Assembly (NCBI GenBank): GCA_963169105.1
Contig: OY720634.1
Coordinates: 113,024,281-113,088,280, forward strand
Source of the DNA: Ceriagrion tenellum
Lineage: Eukaryota; Arthropoda; Insecta; Odonata; Coenagrionidae
Direction of reading: 5' to 3'
DNA: 64,000 bases
This document shows, in pieces, positions 1 through 12,340 of this stretch (its first letter is position 1; the number at the start of each line of letters is the position of its first letter). The notes under the pieces were generated by a model. The model ran no database searches. It was given only the letters and a program-made list of their open reading frames with translations, and was not told the DNA's origin. The position numbers were made by a program, and so were the translations under genes.

Positions 1-3000
1 TTCCTGAGAATGGACGAACCTTTGAACCTCAAGAGCGTCGCTCAATCATGCATGACGCTCCGTAGCGGCGCTTGCTAAGGTTTCGCCTGTCGGTCAGGAA
101 ACCGCTAAGTTAGACAAGTTGACGGAGGAATGGAGCTATGAAAAGAAAAAGAAGGGGCGAAAGATGACCTCAAGATTCATAACAGACGATAAGGATTAAT
201 CGTTCTTCGGGCACGTAAGGGCAGAGTCGTCATACGCACGAAACAAGCTATCTCTTTCAGCATTTTCAACAAACTGGTATCCCGCACGAAAAATGAGGGA
301 GTGGAATTCAAGCTCTACTTTATATTTATTTACTTCATCAATATTGCAATACCAAACGTTCATAGGTCATTTCTGTTTGCGTTCACGGTAGTTATACTAC
401 CTTCGGACAGAAAGATATGACGAAAATTAGACAAACGGTTTAAGAAGTATTCGCAGTAAATTTTTCATCAATATTAACTGAAAGTCAAAAGGAAGCATAC
501 TATTATTACATGAAATTTACGTCGAATGATTGGTGTAAAAATTAAAAACCATAACTCTAAGAACTGATTTCACGAAAAAATCAATACTAGGTCACCGATC
601 GTGGTAAATAAGTGAATCTTCACAGTGAAAAAAATTAAGTAACTCTTTACAATCAATTTATTTTTAATCACTCACCTTCAAAATCCAAGCAAAAAATACT
701 GTTGATTCGAACCACAGGATAGACTTCTAAATGAACAATGGGCTCCATCACTAAAGAGAACCGAACTCTCTTTCGCCCATTATTAATCCAAGTATTCCGA
801 GCATTGGAAAATCAAATCAGGGCATGACCTCGCACCACAGATGATATAAAACCGTTAACTCGTAAGTACTCGAACAAGACAGCAATTTTTGCCGGACATC
901 CGCCACACTAACCCCACCCGGTAGCTGCCGTGTTTGGGGGATTACAAGACCACAATGAATACGTCTGTCACTGTGGTAGCTTCACAGTGATACTAGCACT
1001 TGGAGCGAGTCCAAAACTGGCATGAGCTGGGAATAGTTAGCAGGAGCGCTGACTAGAGAGCTCGCTGCGTAATTGGACTAGCCTACGAGTGACGAAAAGG
1101 TGACCTCATCTCTCCTCTCTTTTACACTATAGGTAAGCATTTTTTAAACAATCGATGAAACTCCCCAACGATTTAAAGCGATGCCAAGAGAAACCCTTCA
1201 ACCTCCGACTTCAACCTACCACACCTTACAGCGCTTGCGATGCCTCACGTGAGCACATCAAGTTTGAGATTCCTGTAATTAATTATTAACGATGCTCCTA
1301 GTAATGACGGAGGAACCTATACGCAAAAATCACAGTTTTAGGAGGGCCCAGATTAAGGGTACGGATATGAGGCCCGGATACGACAAAAAAATTGAGCGCT
1401 GATGTAAGTCTCCGATTAATATTTACTAGAAGCAAAATAAATAATGTCGAGGATAGGCAAGGAAAAACTTGGGAATTTGAATTTTCGCGCCTCCCGTGAT
1501 GGGACTGTGTAGCTTTCCATGATCTGACCAAGCGATCAAAATAGCTTAACTTTCATTCGAAAAGAGTGTTGTCTACACAACTCGGGTTTTTAAGGTCACA
1601 TGATTAAGTATCAAGACAAATTAAACGAGCGATCCGCACTGGTCGTCGCTCAGCTCAAACTACGCAGGCTACGGCTATTATTGACGTATTTAGACAAGAC
1701 ATGATGGATATTTATCATTGTACCCATGAGCCTACGCCGTAATTTTCAACAAGATTAATTCAATAAAATAAAATGGGTTTTGACGTTTTCACGTCCTCCT
1801 CAGAGACTGAGGCAGGGTGGACTAATTCACAGACTTTAGACTTACATATATGCTAATGAATGCATGATGAATCACGGATAATCGAAAAAAAACGCAAAAG
1901 GTGATAAAATGGATTAGGCAACTCAACTTCGGAGAAATTTATTTTAAACAACAAAAACCGTGACTGCGATTATTATGCTGACGAATGAATGACAATACTA
2001 GTGGAACGTACCCGTTGAAATTTAACGGGTGCAAAACACATTGAACTTATTTTATACTATCGATAACAATCGAAATATATCGATATATATCGCGCACAAT
2101 GTATTTCTTATTGCTTATATGGATTCTTCTATTTCAATTGATACGTTATAATGTTGAAAGCGCGTTATATTGCAAAAAATATAATAATATGTATCTGAAA
2201 CTAAATTGGTATCAATTAAATATCCTGAAATAAAGGTTTGCTCTGCACCATGGAGCAAGTGCGTGACGTCAAGATGGCGGATCGCCTCATCCCCTAAGAG
2301 AAATATCAAGGGCCATTTTTTAAAACCAATTTTAGGAAACAATAGCAATATTTAGGAAGTAAGATATGCCGTCGCATGTTCTCTGATAAATTCTGTGCAT
2401 TTTGGTACCTCATTTGTAGAGTTTGGTTGCGTATAAGTTGAGAAAAAGGTATCTATACAGTAGAAATAATATAGGGGATAGAATTTTGCTCGAATAATCT
2501 GGGAAATTTCCACAAACAGTGTTAAAATATTCGCACGTAGCACCACACCACCGAGCTTGAAATCGAAATTCTGACATTTAGGAAGGAGAGGTTGGCATGG
2601 GTAAAAGAGTTTACTGAACATTCAAACATGTTTCGCAATCAATGAATAACAAGAGGCATAACCCACACTCACATTGGTACCAGCCTAGCTGAGGTCACTT
2701 TAGAAAATGAGAAGATATAAATTTGGACTTCAGGGCAGCCCACTGCTGACTAAAAATCTTATGCGCTCGATGCAAGTGATAAAAGTGCGTTGACCGAGTA
2801 CTACAATGTTTTTTGTAATGAGATGCACCTCGTTCAAACATCCTTCGTCATTCAACGCAAAATTCAAAAACGTTATTTGAAATTAAAACGAAAATTAAGG
2901 TGGTGCGAGCGAGGTAGTTCTCTATTCATAATGGACACTATATTTGAATTATCCATTTTGATTTCACCAGCTGTGAGAGACACGAATTAAAGATTGCGTT

Positions 3001-6000
3001 ATTAATCGTGCAATTAAATAGTTTTACATAACGGAAATTTTAAGTAATCAAATGAAAATATCTAAATAAGTCTTTAAATTAACAATTTATTTCACGCGGT
3101 ACGTTTGAAACTCCATCAAAACGGAAGGTTTATTGTGATCCCGAAGAATTTACTGCGGTGACAATATGATTAATTTTCAAAAATAGTTGAGAAATCACTT
3201 AAACTACACACTGTTGATTTTTTGACGAGATCTAAGCGTAGGGAATGCCTCATTTGTTGAAAAAGGTCTCTCTGGAGTGCATACACGTACCATTTCCCAA
3301 ATAAAAGGGCTGGTGTTTTCTGGCAAATATCTCGGAAAGCATTGTGGTAAGGGGTTGAATGTTTGGTGTCAATGGAAGGGTGATATATTTTTCTTTCAAA
3401 TTCATTCATTTCTAGGCAAAATACTACTTCGCTCAAACTACCTTAAAGACCGAAGGCAAAGAAATACAGACGAGCCTTCGCTATTGCAGCATAACACGAG
3501 CAAAAGACCCTTTGACGCCAAAAGAGATAGCTCCAGATGTAACTTGTCTATGTAACAAATCTCTCCAAGCTCCAGACGTAACAAATACTAGCCCTTAATA
3601 AAAACCTGGTGTCGACTGGCGAAGTAAAATCAATGCTCGCTCATAAATAACTTTCCACCAGTATTTTCTTCAGCTAGTACATAATGAACTCCACAGCGAT
3701 ACGTACAAATTGTCGAATACACCATGCATGTGGTCTATGAAAAATTCGTACCACATAACTTACGTTAGGAGCACTTTATTGCTTCAGCTGACGATAATCC
3801 CATTCACACTTTACTATGGCTGTGGAAAACAGTAAATTTCCCTCCTGCTCGAACTCAGCCGTGAACACTTACCTGCAAAGAAAAGAGAAATCAAAGATAT
3901 TACTACATTTTTACTTAAATTTTTACTTATTTAAATGACTAAAAGTTACAAAAACTTGACAAGAAATTATGCTAGACTATATTACATATTTCTTTTACAT
4001 TGGACCAAGGTATGTTTTACAAAAAATAATAATTTCTAAATCGCGATAATAAAATAATAATCGCGAAAGTTTTCAAAATAATACGTATCGAGTTTCCCTC
4101 AACCGTGATCAAGGTCATGTTTAGGCTGCACTCCGGTGTTAGGGGTGAGTGCTATGGAAACCCGAGAATAATGAAAAATGCCATTAGAATTTCGTAATTT
4201 CTAATTGCACTGATGTCAAATCCATCATGAGAATAGGCTCTGGTCACTAAGTTAAGTCTCTATCACATAATTTTCCTCATGTCAAGGAAATAATATAAAC
4301 CAGCCTCTGACATCCAGATGGCTCGTAGGCACGTAGAGGTTAAAACATAAAACATTCAGAAAGCAACTTCAACATCAAGTATTAAGGAGTTCGAGCAAGA
4401 TACAACTACCCATGACATTCAACAAATTCTTTCTCAATGTGAACAAGTTACATTATAATGATACTGAAATATTACGCGCTCACTGCATTACATTTCGAGA
4501 TATTGACAAAAAATAGATTGCGTTTTCCAATGGATTATTGGAATGGCTCGGCGATTCTAACAGATGTATTCAAAACATTAGTACTTTCACAATTTTCGTA
4601 TTTAAGGCCTTTAGATAGAAAAATATATATCATGGCAAATCATCAAGTAATTGCAAAAGCGATTCGATAATCTCTACGACCTACAACGAAATTGCGACCT
4701 CTGAGCACAGACAACCAGAAGACGACGCAGGACGGTGTTAAGGCAACGCAATACTCGTAACACTGAGAAACGCAGAGTCATCTTTAAGTCGCTTTGTATT
4801 GGCAACGAAGGCTGAATCTCGTAGCGAACAGCGTATCAATTTGATGAAGAGCGAACGCCACAGAGCTTTCGTTGCATCACAGTCGGAGAAGAATGGATAG
4901 AAATGGTCAGAGTCGAGTATTGGTCTGCATCCAATGATCGTAGAGACCTCCAAAGACATTGCATGAATAATGAAAATTTAAGAAAGATAACAGAATGATA
5001 ATCAGATCAGAAGGGGTACCAATGCAAGTTTAAATTTAACGACGAAGGAGGACTATCAAAGAGGGAAAAAATACGGAATGGGTCGAATGAAACGGTTCAT
5101 CGTTTTCCGAAGCTCAAAGGGGTCACTGCTACTAAAGGCCGAATGTAGAGCATCGAGGAAATGGAAAAAAAGCTTAAATGTTGCACAAGGCACTTAAAAT
5201 TTTAGAGATACACAGAATTTGTGTGTTTCCATGGATAATTGAAAGGAAACGAGGAATCCAGACTTTCGGGCTGAACCTTATTTGGAAAAGGTGTTTCCTG
5301 CTTCACTTCCACTTGGTCGCTTTATGAATGCTAAAACTGTAAAAAAAAACACCACTCAGGTTTCTCGATGACTTGAAAGTGTTCTTCGCCGCCTTAGATT
5401 TTGCTGTTTCAATAAACTTACCTGAACTCGCTCATGGATCGAACTAAGACGATTAGGGCTGCAATTATTCATTAGAAAATCGATCCCTGGCATGAAAATC
5501 GTTAAGTAGCGGCGACACAATGGGATAGTCACCCACATTAGAAACCTCAAACAAATCTTGCGAATTTTAAGACCAAACTCGTAGTATTTCTATACCGGTT
5601 TACAACTTCGGAAAGTTTTCAAGATCATGATGATGAATCGATTTGACGCCTCAAATCCAACCATTATCCGGACAAAGAAGAGAGGAATTTTGAGATATGA
5701 AAAATGAAGCAGGCTAAAACCACAAACATAATTAAAGATTACGGAAAACCCTATCAAATTTAAGATTACTAACCCGCAGATCGTCCAATTTTTATGAGAA
5801 AATAATTTATTCCACTGATTAACCGACGAAACGCAAGCAGTGATTATTTCCGAGTCGCTGGTAATTTTTGTAATCAGTTTTGTATGTCAGCGTGACAACT
5901 CAAACAAACAGTGATGAATGAGTGCAATGCATACCCCACATAAGTTAGCTGCTGAATTGCATGAAAGTTCCTACCACGTGCGTTACTTAGTTTACACAAA

Positions 6001-6792
6001 GTATAATTGCATTCGTTGAACACTGCCCACAATGTTACACAGTGCAACAATATTACTCATTTGCCTTTAACAAGCCAAGCCAATAAAATCAGCGACAAAA
6101 GGATGACAAGAGAATTCGTCTCCAAAAATAAGTCATAATTTCCCCTCTACCAAATTACGAGGATGAAATTCACCAAAATTGCCTCGAGGAAATGACGACG
6201 CCGGTCCAGGTGGATTTGGTTCTCGTGGGAATTCTCTCTAAAAATGTCTCGGCGGAATGCACGAGGTTTTGGAACAGCATCAGATGGTATGTAATATTCA
6301 ACGTAATTTCGCAATATCACTGCCGCGCTTCATGAAACATTAACGCCTCATTCACGAGATCCGGTCAATCGTGGTCAATGGTTGAGGTCATCTTGGATTG
6401 GGATCGAATAGCGGCCCATACTCCAGGCCTCCAATGTCAAGGGATAACCCACATCAGTGAGCTTAAGGCCCCAAAGGAAATTTTCCGTGTTACGATTTGC
6501 CAGCGCCTGAAATCCTTGAAAAGACTCGACTGCATTATTCAGCGAGCGGGAGTGACCGCGAGCACAGAGATACGATTTAAGTCACGGAGGTCACCGACGA
6601 TGACTTTCCACTAACCGCAAGAGCAATACGAGACATGAGGGAGAAGTGAGGACAGTGCATTAATCAAGGTTGTCGCAACACCTTTGCTAAAGGGATGTCT
6701 TGGAACATTATGTGAGAATATAGTACCTAATAACAAGGCACACAATTTGAGGCAAAAGTTTTCACCTACAAGCGATGCAGCACAGCGAAACT
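1..6792. other. Intergenic DNA, no gene recognised
   Basis: AT-rich sequence with stops in every frame. The longest open frame is about 92 codons and none resembles a known domain. Small features only: a perfect 8-bp hairpin at 968-990 (TCACTGTG / CACAGTGA) and a short ATCGATATAT-rich patch near 2060-2090. I see no splice-flanked exon, tRNA or transposon terminus here. Confidence 0.6.
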
Positions 6793-6941
6793 ATGGATTA
6801 AGGTTTCTCGGGTCTCTCACCGGGTGAGCAGGTCCATGGGGCCCAACGTTTCGGAGAACGACTTGTCCTCCATCTTTCTCCGAAGCGTTGGGCCCCGTGG
6901 ACCTGCTCACCCGGTGGAAGACCCGAGAAACCTTAATCCAT
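6793..6941. repeat. 149-bp foldback (long inverted repeat)
   Basis: The left arm 6793-6858 is the near-perfect reverse complement of the right arm 6876-6941, with a 17-nt spacer. Each arm read outward from the centre begins TTCTCCGAA(A/G)CGTTGGGCC and ends CTTAATCCAT. The arms differ at only a handful of positions, so the duplication is younger than most of the relics here. CGAAACGT followed by GGGCC is typical of the 3' regions of insect retroelements, so this is best read as two element ends joined head to head. A MITE is the alternative. Confidence 0.75.
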
Positions 6942-7165
6942 CAGATACGCCGGGAAAATCTGAGATCCTTCATCAGCTAAACTATCAATGCACTAAACTG
7001 CAATTAGGCCTTGATATAATTGGTACTTTCAGGCGTAACTTGTTGGAATTTGTTCACATGATAATGATGACTCGTAACTTTGTGATGTTGTAGAGTCTTT
7101 ATCTGAAGATAACGTAGAACGTCGAAACCGGGGTTCCAAATAAAGATATGTGGAATCACAATGTT
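6942..7165 (+). mobile_element. Probable retroelement 3' tail next to the foldback
   Basis: The sequence continues out of the right arm of the hairpin. Near 7098-7125 it contains CTGAAGATAACG, then ACGTCGAAACCG, then an AATAAAG-type end at about 7139. The CTGAAGAT...CGTCGAAAC...AATAAA order recurs elsewhere in this window (36.84 kb, 41.5 kb). No coding capacity. The assignment to a retroelement tail is inferred from that recurrence, and the family is unknown. Confidence 0.35.
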
Positions 7166-7940
7166 ATCATTACAATGCCATGAAGCCGCGATATTGGTTC
7201 CGAGATCGACTTCGGCACAGATCCTTTAGGGGTCAATGAAAGACCGATTTGTGACGCCTAGCCATAGAAGAGCGAGTAAACAAAGCAGAACGCTACATCG
7301 CCTATTCATCTAATATAAAACAGAGATGCCGAACTGGACGTCAGCTCAGCGGCGCCTTATTTCCAGGGAAACACCACCTTATGTGCCTTCGGCACAGGGT
7401 ATATCCTTCAGGACTGTACCGCAAGAGATTTCGATATAGCTCTTTTCTAGCCCTTAGTGATTGGATGAATAAAACGTAACAAGCACGCCACTCTCAGCTT
7501 ACGACGAGGAGCAGATATAGATCACGTATAAGGACACGGGCAAACGAAAGAGACTTGCTGCTCATAATAGAAAATTACTTTCCAATATGACCGCGTAAAA
7601 GCTTGGTCGGTCGGTTGCTGGGGAAGGCGACCACAAACTGGAGTCATTCACGCTCTTAGCGGCTAGGTGGTAAAGACGCGAGAGGAAAATATTTTCTGGA
7701 AAAAAGAAAGCCCGGCGTAGACTACTATCACGGAAGGGAGACAAAGCATTCACTATTTTACATCTACTTGATAACCTTTCCCCCTAGCCACCTCAAGGGT
7801 ATGTGACTGAGGGTTAATACCACCAACGCACATTACGAGTTGATCAACATACAGAAATGCCCTACTATGGGCAAACACCACCGTGCTTCAAGAATGAACG
7901 AACTCAGTCTTTCACAGCATGCTTTACACAAGACGTCGCA
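7166..7940. other. Intergenic, nothing recognised
   Basis: No open frame over 70 codons with any recognisable content, no repeat termini and no splice-flanked exon. Confidence 0.5.
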
Positions 7941-8230
7941 TCCCCCTCAACAAAGACTAAACGGATAAGGAATGGAGGAGATAAGGTGAGGGGGGTCGGC
8001 GCCTTGGGGCGAGAGGGAGAAATGAAGAGAGGGAAGAACGGAAGGATACGATTGGTGGGTGGGAAATAGATTCAAGGAGGAGAGAGGGAAAGAGGGACGC
8101 GGGCGGGGGGAGGGAGGGCCGCGAAAGATAAAAATCCTCGTGAACGTGGTCAGGACAGATGCCTCGGGTTCGAAGTCCGACTCGCGCGACGATTGTCCCA
8201 CTGCAGCCACGGAAACGCGACGAGACGGGA
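7941..8230. other. GC/CpG-rich purine-skewed island with G-quadruplex motif
   Basis: The plus strand is strongly G+A-rich, with runs such as GAGGGAAAGAGGGACGCG. At 8101-8118 it carries GGGCGGGGGGAGGGAGGG, which fits the four-G-run quadruplex pattern. Overlapping open frames in several phases here reflect the scarcity of TA-containing stops, not coding. It could be a regulatory island or a noncoding exon; no transcript evidence is available. Confidence 0.55.
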
Positions 8231-10040
8231 TATCACAAACCGTAGAAACTTAAAAGTTTGAACAGACGAGATTCATTCAATGAGACGCCAGACTAGACCG
8301 CCACTCCAACATAAGCTGAGTCATCAGCTCTTCTAAATCATCAGCTCTTAGGTGATACACCAACATGCAATATCCACAGTGAAAAAAAAACCATTCTCCT
8401 CAGATCTATCCATCCGATAATCTCGATCAGATTACAGTGGAGTCACAAGGAGCAAGCACGATTATGCGTTTGAAACCTGGACGTGATTAAATATATAAGA
8501 GGAATGTCAAAGTTTAACGCTTAAACATCAACCCACCTTCCACCAAGTGACGAAAGAAAACTATAACTCGCGTAAACTGGTAAAAGCCGCTTTTTAATGG
8601 GAAATTGCCATTTTTTAAATTATAAAAATAAACTAAAAAAATGAGATTTGACGTACAGACGCGTCACAAATGTAACAGCGTGTGGCTCTTGTGCTTTCTA
8701 TAATCACCTATGTATCTATTATATTTTCAATAATCTATAATAATAAAAAATTCTTCCCGGCTCTCGTGTAATATTGACAAAATTTTAAAAATGGTAAAGT
8801 CACTCCTCGTGATGTATTTTTCACTAAATCGCCCAAAACTTTCGGTCAAGTAAGCGTTTTACAGATACGTGGTATAACAAATACCGCTAAATTATGTATT
8901 TATAATTCATGACAGCGAAGTTCAGTCATAATAAATCTACTTTTAATATCAATATATTTCAAAGACGTTGAGAATAATAACTTTGCCTGAAAACTTAGTT
9001 TAGACGTCATTTATTTGCCTTGAAAGGATAAACAACAACGAGGTCGATTTTATTCATACAGGTCACAGGTCTACTTTCATGTTTCAATTTTTGTGTAAAA
9101 CCAAAAGGTTGAGTATTCACGGTGGTTGAATTTTGGAACAGTTGGAAGTCAGAGTAGCGTTAAGTTGGGTAATTGGAAGCTGAGCCTTAAAAACATCCAA
9201 GTCGACAATTAACAGATATAGCTGACCGCAAGAGACAGGCGACAGTGCTTCACTACGAGTATAGCTTTGTCAATCGCCAGCAAATTTACATACAAGAAGT
9301 CTGCTCTAGAATACATCTTCAAAGAGGGCTAAAGAACGTACATCGCTCATCTCAACGGTGGATCCAATATACTACCGCAAGTATACAGTGCTATGTAACC
9401 TTAGCAAATGGAGACAACTTTATTTTACAGACTATGGCAAGGAAGTCTCAGTGATGTCCAGCCTTCAAACCAATGAAAAAAATGACTCAAGGCATTGTTT
9501 TTCTGCAGTTGCTACCGGTCGTAATAGCCGACTACCCGTTAATTGCTGTCGCAGCCAAGTGAAGTATTAAAGTTTTCTGGTGCGTCGATGAAAGTTTGCG
9601 ACAGCCAAGTTTTTTTATTTAGTGCTGTGGGAGTTCGGGAAAGCTGGTGAAATTAATTCGGCAGTGATTCACCGTAGGCAACACGCAGATCAAAGGAGGA
9701 GACTTATCATCTAGCGCTGTAACAACTCAGGAGGACGCGGGGTCGCGGAAAGAACGAGCGGCAAGGGAGCGGATATCAATCGCTAAAAAGATCACAGTAA
9801 CAGCATCCAACCATAGGTATTAAGAGGGCCTCCTGTCCTATTAAAATAGAGGCACTCCGGGAGTGCCGACAGAAGTGAAAACTTGAAATAACGTGAGCAT
9901 TTTTGAATGTAGGGAATAATTTCTAATGAAGTGTTTTATTAATCAGTAGAAAGTAGTTTCATGTATATAATAAATTAAATATTCATTTATTGCGCTATTG
10001 TACACAATTATTTTACATAAAAATTGTACACTTCAGAATA
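8231..10040. other. Intergenic, nothing recognised
   Basis: AT-rich from 8580 to 9050. A small 8-bp hairpin (GGCACTCC / GGAGTGCC) sits at 9852-9868. The phrase GCAGCCAAGT appears twice near 9550 and 9605. No gene. The last ~100 bp, up to 10040, may be the 3' flank of the endonuclease relic: ATTGTACAC occurs twice (about 9998 and 10024). Confidence 0.45.
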
Positions 10041-10041
10041 A

Positions 10042-10724
10042 TCAACTTTCATCCATTATTTCAACAACTCTTTCATCATCACCGCCATCATCATCGGCAA
10101 TATCTAAAACTGATACAATAGACTTATGGACTAACTAAAGTAAGAAACGAATAATTTTGATTCGAATTTGCTTAAATGTCTTGTAAATACTGCATCAATA
10201 GTAGTTTTATATTTCGTTGTGCCAAGATTGCGATCATTAGACATCGTTAAACCAAACTTACTATTTAAAAATTCAATCAATGGTAGATTTTTATCGTCTG
10301 CAAAGTTTATGTTGAAATCTCCACTCAAAATCATTGGCAAATCATCAAATCTTTTCCCAATTTTTTGTTCAAGCAATGCAGATGCATCATGAGAATAAAT
10401 GAATAAAGTTTCATACAAGAAGTCTCGTACCGCCCTCAATGACTTATCCGGAGAAATATAAATGGCAACCATAATAATGAACTGATTATTCTCAGAGTGG
10501 CAACGACATATACACATATCGCCAATATCAGAAGCAGTAGTATTAAACATGCTGGTGAATTTCGCATACACATCCATATAATTTGAGCAATAATGAACTG
10601 TGTTCATATTTTGATAAATAGCTACTCCTCCTGCTGGACGATTATTTCTTCTGAAACTTGCAACAAAGTTACAATTTGGAATGTCAATTATTTCATCATT
10701 ACCCATATGAGTGACTCGCGTCAC
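10042..10724 (-). pseudogene. Endonuclease/exonuclease/phosphatase (EEP) domain relic, Helentron-like
   Basis: A minus-strand open frame of 197 codons (10131-10724) encodes an EEP-fold, APE-like endonuclease domain of the kind carried by mobile elements. Visible motifs: GGVAIY at residues 32-37, VAIYISP at 86-92, the metal/DNA-binding GDFNIN at 135-140, TTIDAVF at 174-180 and FVSYFS at the end. A one-base frameshift near 10140 separates FVSYFS from an HK-containing continuation that ends in an acidic tail and a stop at 10042, so the gene is broken. The N-terminal strand with the catalytic Glu is missing, because homology stops at the palindrome at 10701. The first seven codons, including the ATG, fall inside that palindrome and are probably not original. 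No reverse transcriptase follows the domain, and an acidic tail then stop fits the C-terminus of a Helentron Rep-helicase-endonuclease better than a LINE ORF2. A LINE origin cannot be excluded. Confidence 0.65.
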
Positions 10725-10734
10725 TCATATGGGT
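10701..10734. repeat. 34-bp near-perfect palindrome at the junction
   Basis: Arms ACCCATATGAGTGAC (10701-10715) and GTCACTCATATGGGT (10720-10734) are perfect reverse complements around a 4-nt TCGC loop. It sits exactly where endonuclease homology ends and the minisatellite begins. Short terminal hairpins are characteristic of Helitron/Helentron ends, so it may be an element terminus or a repair scar. Which one is not decidable from one copy. Confidence 0.8.
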
Positions 10735-11310
10735 ATGGGTGACGGTGACGCGAGTCCAATGGTTTTTACCCATCCACAAGTACTGTGTATATAGCGAGTA
10801 TACTGTGTATATACAGAATATACAATTATACATATATTTAGCAGCAGTGACGGTGACGCGAGTCCAATGGCTTTTACCCATCCACAAAAGTGTATATACA
10901 GAATATACAATTACACATATATTTAGTAGCGGTGACGGTGACGCGAGTCCAATGGTTTGTACCCATCCACAAGTACTGTGTATATAGGGAGTATACTGTG
11001 TATATACAGAATATACAATTATACATATATTTAGCAGCAGTGACGGTGAAGGTGACGCGAGTCCAATGGCTTTTACCCATCCACAAAAGTGTATATACAG
11101 AATATACAATTACACATATATTTAGTAGCGGTGATGGTGACGGTGACGGTGGTGCGAGTCCAATGGTTTGTACCCATCCACAAGTACTGAGTATATAGCG
11201 AGTATACTGTGTATATACAGAATATACATAATTATACATATATGTAGTAGCGGTGACGGTGGCGGTGACGCGAGTCCAATGTCTTTTACCCATCTACAAA
11301 AGTGCTCCAC
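10735..11310. repeat. Two-unit higher-order minisatellite (A-B-A-B-A-B)
   Basis: Six tandem units each contain the anchor GAGTCCAATGG, or a one-base variant. Anchors lie at 10752, 10860, 10945, 11059, 11156 and 11272, giving unit lengths of about 108, 85, 114, 97 and 116 bp. Long A units carry AAGTACTGTGTATATA plus an internal duplication of the TACTGTGTATATA motif. Short B units carry AAAAGTGTATATACAG instead. The A-B pair is therefore the true repeat (about 193 and 211 bp). Between units is an expanding GGTGAC hexamer run (two to five copies), which explains the length drift. The last B unit is truncated near 11304. Long open frames on both strands here (up to 139 codons of YTQYT-like sequence) are artefacts of the repeat. 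Confidence 0.9.
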
Positions 11311-11840
11311 GCGACATAAGAAGTTTTCACTTCAAAAATGGTTCTGTTGTGTACTGGTATTTACTTATTAAAAGTGTAATTGTATTTAACGGGGGAGTGA
11401 AAAACTAACGAGTGAACAACGAACAGACGTGGGGTATGAATGTGATTTAAAGTGATTTGTTGTTTACATGCAATTCAGCGTATATTATGTATGTACAAGT
11501 TGGGTGTAGGTTTGTAATTTTGTGTTTAAGGGTATCAATTGTCATGAGTACCAAAAGTTAATTAAATTTACATGCAAACGGCATGTTGGCGCCCATCAAC
11601 AACAGCATTCAGAATGTATTTATTTATTTATTACAACTGAGGTGACATTAGGGACGGCCTTTGAATTCTCACTATATCCAACGCAGCAAACAATGACTAA
11701 TTAATTCAGGGCTCACGGTCTTTATACTCCCCTTAAGACTGATTTATTTAAGCTCTTCCTAAGCCACTCAGCTAAACACATGAATAGCTTCGCGGATCGA
11801 CACTAATTTCAAACGTTGGACGCCTGTTCGGAAAGGCATT
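11311..11840. other. Intergenic, nothing recognised
   Basis: Unique-looking AT-rich flank of the minisatellite with no coding or repeat signal. Confidence 0.5.
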
Positions 11841-12340
11841 TTCATAGAGCGTCGAGCCCGCGTCTCTCTTGGGTGTGGACCCGATATAGCACTGCGTTGC
11901 CCGTAAAGAGAGGGACTTGGGGATGAGTAACCCGCGGCCAATTGGACGGAAGGGAGTGAGGAATGTGGGGACTCTGAAAGAGGGAAAACTTAAGAAGGAA
12001 GACGGGAGAGGAAAGTGGCGCATTGGGAAGAAGAAGAGGAGTATACGCAGCGGAGTCGTCGTCCCGGCGTTCAATGGACTGGCTGCTGCCACCGCCCGCC
12101 GCTAATGGGAATAGCCGCTATTTTAAAACCGTTCCACCCCGGACCCCCTGCCACTCTCCTCCACTCTCCACCCTCCTCCCCACTTCGACTGTCGATAAGG
12201 AGAGGTCGACCCCTTTGGAGAAGGAGACTGCGTCACACCGAGACGAATGTCCAGCCAGAGAAATGACTGACAGCGTACCGAGAACTCGAGGGCTGAGAAC
12301 GGGCGGAAACCGCCCGATTGTTTACTCAAAAGGCAAGATG
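11841..12340. other. GC/CpG-rich island
   Basis: GC-rich block with a purine-rich left half (GGAAGGGAGTGAGG, AGAGGAAAGTGGCG) and a pyrimidine-rich right half (CTCCTCCACTCTCCACC). The purine/pyrimidine asymmetry switches strand near 12110. Open frames of about 80-110 codons overlap on both strands and show no domain. Confidence 0.5.

Noticed and set aside
8162..8182. B-box-like GGGTTCGAAGTCC
   Set aside because: No A box at tRNA spacing upstream; it falls in a GC island where such strings arise by composition.
10699..11310. Open frames of 61-139 codons on both strands rich in YTQYT/YTEYT peptides
   Set aside because: They lie wholly inside the tandem minisatellite and repeat with its period; all are artefacts.
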